Assembly (NCBI GenBank): GCA_050283925.1
Contig: JBNOAI010000001.1
Location: 620,001-684,000, forward strand
Direction: 5' to 3'
DNA from: ZC4RG25 sp023428365
Lineage (GTDB): Bacteria; Pseudomonadota; Alphaproteobacteria; Rhizobiales; Hyphomicrobiaceae
Length of the DNA: 64,000 nucleotides
Position numbers and translations under genes: made by a program. Below are positions 35,136 through 42,733 of the stretch, in pieces (position 1 is the stretch's first letter; each line of letters starts with the position of its first letter). The notes beneath the pieces were generated by a model. The model saw only the letters and a program-made list of their open reading frames with translations. It had not been told where the DNA came from and did no database searches.

Positions 35136-36059
35136 ATGGCTCCACGCCATTTCATCGATATTGAAGCTATTGATGCCAAGACTTTGCGCTGGATCGTCGA
35201 TGCCGCGCACGAGATGAAACGCGCCGGTAAAACGGTGCCTGCTCATCTGGCGCCACCGGGCATCGCGCAGTCCGTGCTGGTGATGGTGTTCGAAAAGCCG
35301 TCGACCAGAACACGGGTGTCGTTCGACGTGGCGATGCGGCAGCTCGGCGGACAGACGATCGCGCTAAACCATACGGATCTGCAACTTGGCCGCGGCGAAT
35401 CCATTGCCGACACGGCGCGGGTTCTGTCCCGGTACGTCGACGCCATCATGATCCGCGCCAACAAGCACGAGAGCGTGGTGGAACTGGCCGACAACGCCAC
35501 GGTGCCGGTGATCAACGGGCTGACGGATAAGACGCATCCGTGCCAGATCATTGCCGACATCATGACGTTCGAGGAGCGTAAAGGTCCGATCGAAGGTCGC
35601 ACCATCGCGTGGGTCGGCGACGGCAATAACGTCGCGGCGTCCTGGATTCAGGCTGCGCCGCGATTTGGTTTCTCGTTGCGCATTGCATGCCCGGCACAGC
35701 TGAAGCCCGAGCGCCAGTTGCTTGATTTGGCAGCGAAAGAGGGCGCCAACGTCGTGGTGACAGATGACCCGCAACAGGCGGTCGCCGGTGCGGACTGCGT
35801 CGTCACCGATACGTGGGTGTCTATGGGCCAGACCGATGCGCCGCGCCGCAAGCAGATGCTGGGACCATATGCCGTCGATCAAAAGCTGATGCAGAAGGCG
35901 CAGCGCGACGCCATATTCATGCACTGTCTGCCCGCCTATCGGGGGCATGAAGTCAGCGCCGAAGTGATTGATGGCCCGCAGTCGGCGGTGTTCGATGAAG
36001 CCGAAAACCGGCTCCACGCTCAGAAGGCCATCCTGGCGTGGTGCCTCGGGGCAAAGTAA
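35136..36059 (+). CDS. argF: Ornithine carbamoyltransferase (anabolic), ArgF
   Basis: 307 residues. The carbamoyl phosphate site is EKPSTRTRVSF near residue 52, ornithine-binding HCLPAYRGHEVS near residue 269, and ALTD/NGLTDKTHPCQ near residue 127. It makes citrulline. It starts 36 bases after argD. The stop codon TAA overlaps the hslO start (TAATG). Confidence 0.96.
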   Translation: MAPRHFIDIEAIDAKTLRWIVDAAHEMKRAGKTVPAHLAPPGIAQSVLVMVFEKPSTRTRVSFDVAMRQLGGQTIALNHTDLQLGRGESIADTARVLSRYVDAIMIRANKHESVVELADNATVPVINGLTDKTHPCQIIADIMTFEERKGPIEGRTIAWVGDGNNVAASWIQAAPRFGFSLRIACPAQLKPERQLLDLAAKEGANVVVTDDPQQAVAGADCVVTDTWVSMGQTDAPRRKQMLGPYAVDQKLMQKAQRDAIFMHCLPAYRGHEVSAEVIDGPQSAVFDEAENRLHAQKAILAWCLGAK

Positions 36060-37033
36060 TGCCGGAAAGCCGCGGACCTGCTGCAAAGAGCGGGGCAACC
36101 GTTCCTGACGATCTCATCATGCCGTTCCGCACCGTGCGGTCGGGCGTGATCGGTCGCCTCGTGCGGCTTGGACCGGTTGTCGACAACATACTGAATAGAC
36201 ACGATTATCCGGAACCTGTCAGTCGCCTTCTCGGCGAAGCGGTGGCAATGACGGCGCTGCTCGGCTCGTCGTTGAAATTCGACACCGCTTTCGAAGGCCG
36301 CCTGATCCTGCAGACCAAGACAGACGGTCCCGTCCGTTTGCTGGTCGTGGACTTCGAGGAACCTGGCCAAGTTCGTGCTTACGCCAGCTTCGACAAGGAA
36401 GCTGTCGAAGCGCTGGGTGCGGCTGCGCGCGAGGAGCCCGGCCGTCTGCTTGGTACAGGGCATCTCGCGATGACCATCGATCCGGGCGGTTCGCTGGATC
36501 GCTACCAGGGCATCGTCGCGCTGACAGGAGGCACGCTCAGCGAGGCTGCCCACACGTACTTCCGCCAATCCGAACAGATTCCGACCTACATCCGGCTGGC
36601 GGTCGCCCGGCATTTCGCCGGTGGGACATGGCAGTGGCGCGCGGGCGGGCTCGTCATTCAATACATGCCACCCGTGGAGGAGCGGGCCGTCGATATCCGC
36701 GACGACGACGAGGACGGTCTCATCGGTGAAGAAGACGAGCGCTGGAATGACACGCGCCTGCTTGCCGCCACCTTGGAAGATCACGAGCTGCTCGATCCGA
36801 CTCTGACCCCAGAGCGGCTGCTGTATCGGCTGTTCGCGGACGTTGGCGTACGGGCATTGCCGCCGCTACCCATCAAGGAGCATTGCCGCTGCTCGCGTGA
36901 GCGCGTCGGAAAGCTGCTCGAAAGCTTCGGCAAGTCGGAGTTGCAGGACATGCGCGAGGAAGACGGCGCGATCACTGTCACGTGCGAGTTCTGCAACACA
37001 AAGTACCGGTTCGAGGACCGGGAGATCGTGTGA
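36059..37033 (+). CDS. hslO: Hsp33 redox-regulated chaperone HslO
   Basis: 324 residues. The N-terminal domain binds unfolded proteins; the C-terminal zinc switch is visible as CRCSRERV and CEFCNTKY, about 32 residues apart, the CXC-CXXC pattern. On oxidative stress the zinc leaves and the chaperone is activated. ATG at 36059 overlaps the argF stop as TAATG, giving coupled translation in the argD-argF-hslO order familiar in alphaproteobacteria. Confidence 0.95.
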   Translation: MPESRGPAAKSGATVPDDLIMPFRTVRSGVIGRLVRLGPVVDNILNRHDYPEPVSRLLGEAVAMTALLGSSLKFDTAFEGRLILQTKTDGPVRLLVVDFEEPGQVRAYASFDKEAVEALGAAAREEPGRLLGTGHLAMTIDPGGSLDRYQGIVALTGGTLSEAAHTYFRQSEQIPTYIRLAVARHFAGGTWQWRAGGLVIQYMPPVEERAVDIRDDDEDGLIGEEDERWNDTRLLAATLEDHELLDPTLTPERLLYRLFADVGVRALPPLPIKEHCRCSRERVGKLLESFGKSELQDMREEDGAITVTCEFCNTKYRFEDREIV

Positions 37034-37059
37034 CGGTTTGCCGAGTGCGGAAACGCGCG

Positions 37060-37452
37060 TCAGTTCAGATTGCGCTTGGCGAACGGACTATCGAGCGAAA
37101 ACGCCGGGATGTCGACGCTCAGCTCGTCACCGTCTTCACGCACCATCTGATAGGTGCCGACCATGATGCCCTGCGGCGTCCGCAAGGGGCATCCCGACGT
37201 GTAGCTGAACGACTCGCCCGGAGGAATCACGGGCGTCTCGCCCACGACGCCCGGCCCACGGACCTCTTCGGTGTGCCCGTACGCGTCGGTAATTCTCCAG
37301 GCGCGCGAACGCAACTGCACCACCTCGTTGCCGGTGTTCTCGATCACGATGGTGTACGTCCAGAAGAAGTAATTATCCTCCGGGGTGGACTGATCTTCCA
37401 CATACGCGGGGGTTACACGGACCCGGATGTCATGTGTAACAGCTTCATACAT
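37060..37452 (-). CDS. apaG: ApaG-domain protein
   Basis: 130 residues. The ApaG fold is an immunoglobulin-like sandwich; visible motifs are YFFWTYTIVIENTG, RSRAWRITDAYGHTEEV and GPGVVGETPVIPPGESF, followed by YTSGCPLRTPQGIMVGTY. Linked by name to cobalt and magnesium effects in enterobacteria, with no established biochemical role here. ATG at 37452 gives a normal start; the frame reaches 37473. It converges with hslO. Confidence 0.92.
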   Translation of the reverse strand: MYEAVTHDIRVRVTPAYVEDQSTPEDNYFFWTYTIVIENTGNEVVQLRSRAWRITDAYGHTEEVRGPGVVGETPVIPPGESFSYTSGCPLRTPQGIMVGTYQMVREDGDELSVDIPAFSLDSPFAKRNLN

Positions 37453-37568
37453 TTGAGGCTTTCCGATCCGCACGCCGTAAGAACGCCAATAGTAGAAGTC
37501 CGACGGGCAAGGTCAATATCGCCCAGCATGAGTTCTGAAGGGCCGATGTGGCCAACCCGAGGTTATCG

Positions 37569-39383
37569 ATGGCTCCCCCACTGATCGCGTTGCGCGATAT
37601 CCATCTGACGTTTGGTGGCACGCCACTGCTGACCGGTGCCGAGCTGGCGGTCGCGGGAGGAGAAAAGGTTTGCCTTGTCGGCCGCAACGGGTCGGGCAAG
37701 TCGACGTTGCTGCGCATCGTTGCCGGATTGGCCGAGCCAGACAGCGGTGGGCGTTTCGTGCAGCCCGGCGCGCTGGTCCGTTATCTGGCGCAGGAAGTAG
37801 ATTTCTCAGGTTTTGCAACCACATTTGACTACGTCATGTCGGGGCTTGCTTCCGAAGACAATCAGCATCGTGCGCGGTATTTGTTGGAGCAACTCGGCCT
37901 CACGGGCAACGAAGCGGTCGGGAGTTTGTCGGGCGGCGAAGCGCGACGCGTCGCTCTCGCCCACGTTCTGGCTGCTGAACCGGACGTGCTGCTTCTCGAC
38001 GAACCGACAAACCACCTCGACCTGCCGGCCATCGAATGGCTCGAAGCCGAGCTGAAAACCACGAAGGCCGCTCTTGTTCTGATCAGCCATGATCGGCGCT
38101 TTCTGGAAACCTTGTCGCGCGCGATCGTGTGGCTCGATCGCGGTGAGACCCGCCGTCTGGAGCAGAGCTTCTCGGCCTTCGAGGGGTGGCGCGACGCCAT
38201 TCTGGAGCAGGAAGAGTTCGAGCGTCACAAGCTCGACCGTAAGATCGTTCGTGAACAGAGCTGGATGCACGGCGGCGTGACGGCGCGGCGAAAGCGCAAT
38301 GTTCGCCGTGTTGCCGAACTCCATAAGATGCGGCAGGAGCGTCGCGAGGCGCGCAGCGTCCAAGGCAGTGTTCGCGTCAGCGTGGGCGAAAGTGGTCCAT
38401 CCGGGCGTCTGGTGATGGAAGCCACCAACATCTCGAAGGCGTTCGACGGGCGGCCGGTGGTGAGCGACCTCTCAACGCGCGTCATGCGCGGGGATCGGAT
38501 CGGTATTGTCGGCCCGAACGGCGCTGGCAAGACGACGCTGCTGCAAATGCTTACCGGGAAGCTTGCGCCCGACAGCGGCGAGATCCGCATTGGGACAGGT
38601 CTCGACATCGCCATGCTCGATCAGCGCCGCGACGAGCTGGAGCCGAACCTCACCGTGACGGAAGCACTGACCGGTGGACGCGGCGACAGGCTCACGATCA
38701 ATGGGCAGGTGCGCCACGTCGCCAGCTACATGAAGGATTTTCTGTTCCAGCCGGAGCAGGCACGGAGCCCTCTGTCGGTGCTGTCGGGTGGCGAACGGGC
38801 GCGGCTGATGCTGGCGCGTGCGCTGGCCAAGCCGTCCAACTTGCTGATCCTCGACGAGCCGACCAACGATCTCGACCTGGAGACGCTGGATATCCTGCAG
38901 GAGCTGCTGGCCGACTACGGCGGCACGGTTCTGCTGGTCAGTCACGACCGCGACTTTCTCGATCGGGTCGTGACGTCTGTCATCGCGTCTGAAGGCGATG
39001 GCCGCTGGTCAGAATACGCTGGCGGCTATTCGGATATGCTGACACAGCGGGCCGGTGCGGATCTGCCATCGGTTAAAGGGCAGACGGCCGAAACGAAGGC
39101 CGCGCGCGCCGAGGACAGCCGAAAGGATCCGACTTCGCAGAAGCGCCGCAAGTTGTCCTTCAATGACAAGCACGCTCTGGAAACGCTGCCGAAGACCATG
39201 GACAAGCTCCATAAGGAGATTGCGGCGCTTCAGGCAACGCTGGCTGATGCGGGCCTCTACACGAAAGACCCGAAGACGTTTGAAACCGCGACGTCCCGGC
39301 TGGGTGCAGCGGAAGCAGAGTTGGCCACCGCCGAGGAGCGGTGGCTGGAGCTGGAATTGCTCCGCGAAGAACTCGAGAGCTAA
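37569..39383 (+). CDS. ABC-F family ATPase, Uup-like
   Basis: 604 residues with two ABC domains and no membrane part. Walker A and signature of the first are GRNGSGKSTLLRI and LSGGEARRVALAHVL with LLLDEPTNHLDL; of the second GPNGAGKTTLLQM and LSGGERARLMLARAL with LILDEPTNDLDL. A C-terminal charged coiled coil (about residues 530-604) points to Uup rather than EttA. These proteins act on ribosomes or DNA-associated processes, not on transport. ATG at 37569 follows GAGG and is preferred to 37548. Confidence 0.93.
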   Translation: MAPPLIALRDIHLTFGGTPLLTGAELAVAGGEKVCLVGRNGSGKSTLLRIVAGLAEPDSGGRFVQPGALVRYLAQEVDFSGFATTFDYVMSGLASEDNQHRARYLLEQLGLTGNEAVGSLSGGEARRVALAHVLAAEPDVLLLDEPTNHLDLPAIEWLEAELKTTKAALVLISHDRRFLETLSRAIVWLDRGETRRLEQSFSAFEGWRDAILEQEEFERHKLDRKIVREQSWMHGGVTARRKRNVRRVAELHKMRQERREARSVQGSVRVSVGESGPSGRLVMEATNISKAFDGRPVVSDLSTRVMRGDRIGIVGPNGAGKTTLLQMLTGKLAPDSGEIRIGTGLDIAMLDQRRDELEPNLTVTEALTGGRGDRLTINGQVRHVASYMKDFLFQPEQARSPLSVLSGGERARLMLARALAKPSNLLILDEPTNDLDLETLDILQELLADYGGTVLLVSHDRDFLDRVVTSVIASEGDGRWSEYAGGYSDMLTQRAGADLPSVKGQTAETKAARAEDSRKDPTSQKRRKLSFNDKHALETLPKTMDKLHKEIAALQATLADAGLYTKDPKTFETATSRLGAAEAELATAEERWLELELLREELES

Positions 39384-39394
39384 GGCAGCAAGCT

Positions 39395-40024
39395 CTACTT
39401 CGCCTGCCAGTCCTCTTTCACTTCCATGCACTTCTTGTCGATGAAGTCGTTGATGTCCTCGACAACCGTGTTCTGCAGGACGTTGAACGTGTTGTCGGTC
39501 GCCGTCGCGGTCCACATGGCGCCTTTCACGACGGTGGGCGCTTCGATTTTGCCCCAGTTCAGGACGGCCTTGGTCGCCTTGCCGCCTTCAAACGTGATCT
39601 TGGGCGTAAAGTCGAAATTGATGTCGGCCTGGTCCTTCTCGCGCTCGACCTGACACTTGACGCTGTGAGTATCGAGCGTCGCCTCATGCTTGGGCTCGGT
39701 CATCGCCTTGATGAGGACGTCGCGCTTCAGCTTGAGATCGGACGTGCACTGCACGCGCCCCCACGGCCAGGAGACCTTGGCCTTGGAGACCATCTTCTCC
39801 AACTGCTCCTTGCGCCACGTCTTGACGATATTGCAGCTGATATCCGTACCGGCCTTGCGATTGTGGAAGGCGTCGCAGATTGCGACTTTGCAGGCCTTGC
39901 GGCTCTCCCGCTCGGCAATCTCTTCCGGCGTCAGTTGAGGCTCCTGTGCGACCGCTGCGGCGAATGGAACAGCGATAAAGCAAGCACCAGCGAATGCCCG
40001 AAGCAAGACAGCACGAGCCAACAT
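39395..40024 (-). CDS. Exported conserved hypothetical protein
   Basis: 209 residues with a signal peptide (ARAVLLRAFAGACFIAVPFAAAVAQ) and a mature domain with cysteines in SRKACKVAICDAFHNRK near residue 40, GTDISCNIVKTWRK, and CTSDLKL, CQVEREK and KKCMEVKE further on. Even cysteine number and export suggest disulfides. The layout resembles periplasmic proteins of unknown role in rhizobia-like genomes; no function is assigned. ATG at 40024 begins the signal; upstream frame to 40072 is not needed. Confidence 0.7.
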   Translation of the reverse strand: MLARAVLLRAFAGACFIAVPFAAAVAQEPQLTPEEIAERESRKACKVAICDAFHNRKAGTDISCNIVKTWRKEQLEKMVSKAKVSWPWGRVQCTSDLKLKRDVLIKAMTEPKHEATLDTHSVKCQVEREKDQADINFDFTPKITFEGGKATKAVLNWGKIEAPTVVKGAMWTATATDNTFNVLQNTVVEDINDFIDKKCMEVKEDWQAK

Positions 40025-40133
40025 GAAGACCCCCAAGGTTCCGGTCGGATGAAACCGGCTTATGACCGTCAACTCTTGCAGGATTGTGGCGCCGCAATCG
40101 CCCGCATGGACCTATGCCACATGGTTCCGATTG

Positions 40134-40164
40134 CTTGAACTTTCCCCCGATTGCACCATATCTG
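40134..40164 (+). promoter_or_regulatory. Sigma-32 (RpoH)-type promoter of hsp20
   Basis: CTTGAA (40134-40139) is followed by 17 bases and CATATCTG (40157-40164), close to the alphaproteobacterial RpoH pattern (CTTG-N17/18-CYTATNT). It lies about 110 bases upstream of the hsp20 start, leaving room for a structured leader. Strength and start site are unproven. Confidence 0.55.
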
Positions 40165-40206
40165 TTGAGCGTGGCTGACGGTGCCCAAAGACATGCGGGG
40201 CCGATA

Positions 40207-40273
40207 GCCGGCAGGGGCCTGTCAAGGATCTGCCGAACACACGACAACAAGGTCGCTTGGAAAGGACTTTGCC
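40207..40273 (+). promoter_or_regulatory. ROSE-like RNA thermometer in the hsp20 leader
   Basis: The bases just before the start codon fold into a hairpin in which the ribosome-binding site AAGGA is paired. Arms run 40248-40258 and 40262-40271 with loop 40259-40261, and a single bulged G (40255) in the UCGCU segment opposite the ribosome-binding site. The U(U/C)GCU motif with unpaired G opposite the Shine-Dalgarno is the ROSE hallmark. An upstream hairpin CGGCAG (40209-40214)/CTGCCG (40230-40235) also occurs, as in multi-hairpin ROSE elements. Heating would free the ribosome site. Confidence 0.75.
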
Positions 40274-40714
40274 ATGTCACGCCTGTCTCTACTGTCCAGC
40301 CCGCTGCTGCTGGGATTTGAAGAAATCGAGCGTCTGGTCGACCGCGTCGGCAAAAATTCCGGCGATGGTTATCCGCCCTACAACATTGAGCGCATTGGCA
40401 AAGGCGGCGATGGCCGTGGCGACGTGCTGCGCATCACATTGGCGGTAGCCGGGTTTACGCGCGAGCAGCTTGAGATTACGCTGGAGGACAACCAGCTGAT
40501 GATCCGTGGCAAGCAACAGGATGAAAAAGACCGCGAATATCTGTATCGCGGCATAGCTGCCCGGCAGTTTCAGCGGACGTTTGTGCTCGCGGACGGCATC
40601 GAGATCCGCAGCGCGGACCTGAACAACGGTCTTTTATCCATCGATCTCGTGCGGCATGAGCCTGAACGCCTCGTCCGCAAAATCGAGATCGGAGAGCGAA
40701 AAGCGGGCATCTGA
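40274..40714 (+). CDS. Small heat-shock protein Hsp20 (IbpA-like)
   Basis: 146 residues, ATP-independent holdase. The alpha-crystallin domain runs about residues 35-130: GDVLRITLAVAGFTREQLEITLEDNQL, REYLYRGIAARQFQRTFVLADG, and the GLLSIDLVR segment. The N-terminus is hydrophobic (LLSSPLLLGFEEIERLVDRVG), typical of class A rhizobial sHSPs. Controlled by the sigma-32-like promoter and the ROSE-like leader. Followed by a DUF1150 gene. Confidence 0.95.
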   Translation: MSRLSLLSSPLLLGFEEIERLVDRVGKNSGDGYPPYNIERIGKGGDGRGDVLRITLAVAGFTREQLEITLEDNQLMIRGKQQDEKDREYLYRGIAARQFQRTFVLADGIEIRSADLNNGLLSIDLVRHEPERLVRKIEIGERKAGI

Positions 40715-40838
40715 GTCCTGCAAGCTCTAGCAACAGACTGAGAATCACTGGACGATGATGCTCAGGCAGCGCGTCGGAAAGTTCCGAGCCTGTCATTGAC
40801 AGGGCGTCCTCGTCCCCCCTCGATGGAGGAGTTGGGTC

Positions 40839-41132
40839 ATGAATGGGACTACGAGTAATCGCAAGCGCCGGTCGCGGAAGCGCGGCAATGTTGCTTCTGT
40901 CATGAGCCAGATCGAACTGGCGCACCTGGGCGATGGCCAGGTGGCTTACATCAAGGTTCTGACCTCAGACGAGGCTCAACGCCTCTACCCGGCCGTCGAA
41001 GGCCTCCCCGGTGGCATTGATCTCTATGCTCTGCACGCCGCCGACGGAACGCCGATTGCGCTGACCGACAGCCGGCAGGCCGCTTTGGGCCATGCGCGGG
41101 GAGATAAGCTTGAGGTGGCGAGCCTCCACTGA
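40839..41132 (+). CDS. DUF1150 family protein
   Basis: 97 residues, with the DUF1150 core near residues 35-95 (AYIKVLTSDEAQRLYPAVEGLPGGIDLYALHAADGTPI region) and a basic N-terminus (NRKRRSRKRGNV). DUF1150 genes often follow small heat-shock genes in rhizobia-like genomes, which suggests co-expression under stress. Function is unknown. ATG follows GGAGGA by eight bases. It ends before a terminator. Confidence 0.88.
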   Translation: MNGTTSNRKRRSRKRGNVASVMSQIELAHLGDGQVAYIKVLTSDEAQRLYPAVEGLPGGIDLYALHAADGTPIALTDSRQAALGHARGDKLEVASLH

Positions 41133-41152
41133 CACGCTTTGGAATGGAATTC

Positions 41153-41196
41153 AGGCTTCCCAGGCGCCGCAAGGCACTGGGAAGCCTTTTTATTTT
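41153..41196. terminator. Rho-independent terminator after the DUF1150 gene
   Basis: AGGCTTCCCAG (41153-41163) pairs with CTGGGAAGCCT (41177-41187) over a 13-base loop, followed by TTTTATTTT. Strong on the plus strand; it sits between the DUF1150 gene and the convergent epimerase gene. Confidence 0.85.
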
Positions 41197-41216
41197 GGCC
41201 GATAGAGTCGAAGGAC

Positions 41217-42200
41217 TCAGCCCCGATAGTGGGAGAACTGACCTCGCGGCCGGAACCGCTCAAGATAGGACGGGACAATCGCGGCCAGTGTATGAGGCGC
41301 GTTGATGCCCAGAGCCTGAATGGTGCGACCATCCTTCACAGCAGCGGCGCTGACCACATTGTCCTTCTGCAGGAGAGTGACCTGATCGACGGTCAGTGGA
41401 CGCATGGCATTCGGTAGTGGCCATGTCAGCGCAGCAACGAGCTTCGCGGCCCAGAACGGCAGCGGCAAGTACATCCGCTCGCGGCCAGCCCATTCCTGAG
41501 TGCTATCCAGGAGCTGCCTGAACGTACGGACCTCCGGCCCGCCCGCTTCGTAGATCGTGCCGGGTGTGCCGGCATCACCGACGGCATTGGCAATTGCGAG
41601 ACCGACATCGCCGACATACAACGGTTGAAACTTCGTGGAGCCACCGCCGATCAACGGCAGGAATGGCGAATAGCGGGTCATCCCTGCGAACCGGTTGAAA
41701 AAATCGTCCTCCGGTCCGAACAGGATCGAGGGGCGAATGATGATGGCGTCCCGGAATTCCTCCAGCACGGCTTGTTCTGCCTCGGCCTTGGTCCGGCCGT
41801 ATGCCGAAGCGCTCTTCGGATCAGCGCCGATGGCCGAGACATGAACCAGCCGGCGCACGCCAGCGAGCCGTGCCGCCTTAGCGATCGCGCGTGCACCGTC
41901 GACATGCACGCGATCAAAGGTCTGCGCGCCCGTCGGGGAGAGGATACCGACAGCGTTGACGACGACCTCGGCCCCCCGAATGGCAGCATCCACCGACTGC
42001 GGAAAGCGGACATTCGCCTGGACGGGGAGAATCTGCCCGACACGCCCCATTGGTTGCAGATGCCCAGCCAGATCCGGACGGCGCACAGCCGCCCTAATAC
42101 GCCAGCCACGGCGGGCAAGCGGCTGTACCGTATGGCGCCCGACGAATCCCGAGCCCCCGAATACGGTAACTAGGCCGCCATGCTCGTTCCGATAGGACAT
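41217..42200 (-). CDS. NDUFA9-like NAD(P)-binding epimerase/complex I accessory family protein
   Basis: 327 residues, extended SDR fold: TVFGGSGFVGRHTVQPLARRG at the start binds NAD(P), AVVNAVGILSP near residue 80, GARAIAKAARLAGVRRLVHVSA and the AYGRTKAEAE active-site region (Tyr and Lys) follow. Such proteins are bacterial relatives of the NDUFA9 subunit of complex I and of quinone-linked epimerases. No nuo genes are nearby. Convergent with the DUF1150 gene and divergent from the tRNA. Confidence 0.85.
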   Translation of the reverse strand: MSYRNEHGGLVTVFGGSGFVGRHTVQPLARRGWRIRAAVRRPDLAGHLQPMGRVGQILPVQANVRFPQSVDAAIRGAEVVVNAVGILSPTGAQTFDRVHVDGARAIAKAARLAGVRRLVHVSAIGADPKSASAYGRTKAEAEQAVLEEFRDAIIIRPSILFGPEDDFFNRFAGMTRYSPFLPLIGGGSTKFQPLYVGDVGLAIANAVGDAGTPGTIYEAGGPEVRTFRQLLDSTQEWAGRERMYLPLPFWAAKLVAALTWPLPNAMRPLTVDQVTLLQKDNVVSAAAVKDGRTIQALGINAPHTLAAIVPSYLERFRPRGQFSHYRG

Positions 42201-42328
42201 GGGCGTTCGATCTCCTAAACATCACGCTGGATCTGTGGGGCAGGAATACACAGACGGTCGCAATGTGTGAAGGGACCAGTGGGCGCAATTGACAAGCCGT
42301 CCACTGGGCTCTAACAGAAGCGTCGGTT

Positions 42329-42415
42329 GCCCAGATGGCGGAATTGGTAGACGCACCAGCTTCAGGTGCTGGCGCCTGCAAGGGCGTGGAGGTTCGAGTC
42401 CTCTTCTGGGCACCA
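42329..42415 (+). tRNA. tRNA-Leu (anticodon CAG)
   Basis: 87-base class II tRNA with genomic CCA. Acceptor GCCCAGA (42329-42335) pairs with TCTGGGC (42405-42411); discriminator A and CCA close the 3' end. The anticodon arm is CCAGC (42356-42360), TTCAGGT loop with CAG (42363-42365), GCTGG (42368-42372). A long variable arm and GGTTCGAGTCC T-arm are present. Decodes CUG leucine codons, fitting a GC-rich genome. Confidence 0.97.
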
Positions 42416-42733
42416 TCTTAAACATCGATTGAATTGCTGGCATTTCCGCTTTTAAAGCCCGCGCGAGTCCGCGCGGCGGAAAAAGGCACATTCGGTCGTG
42501 TTGCCATCCCTGGCAGTCCGAGACGTTTCAGCTTCGTATGGATAATTCTCAGGCTCGCGCGAGTATCCGTGCGATCTCATCGTCGCGTTCGGCAATCCGT
42601 CGACTGACGGATCAGGGATTATCGCGATGCATCCCTATCAGGGCTATGCTAGCACACAGTTCAGCCTGAGCGGGCAGCGACCACTCTGGCTCGTCCGATC
42701 GTAGATAGCCATATAGCCACTCTCGCGGATCAC
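42416..42733. other. Intergenic region between tRNA-Leu and the metal ATPase
   Basis: 318 bases with no supported gene. A GC-rich inverted stretch (CCGCGCGAGTCCGCGCGG, near 42463-42480) and a following A-run lie early in it. The direct copy of the tRNA 3' end that a past integration would leave was not seen here or after the ATPase. Confidence 0.4.

Noticed and set aside
42222..42491. Long minus-strand frame across the tRNA gene with a GLEPPRPCRRQHLKLVR-like sequence
   Set aside because: It is the antisense of tRNA-Leu, a well-known spurious frame seen wherever this tRNA is present.
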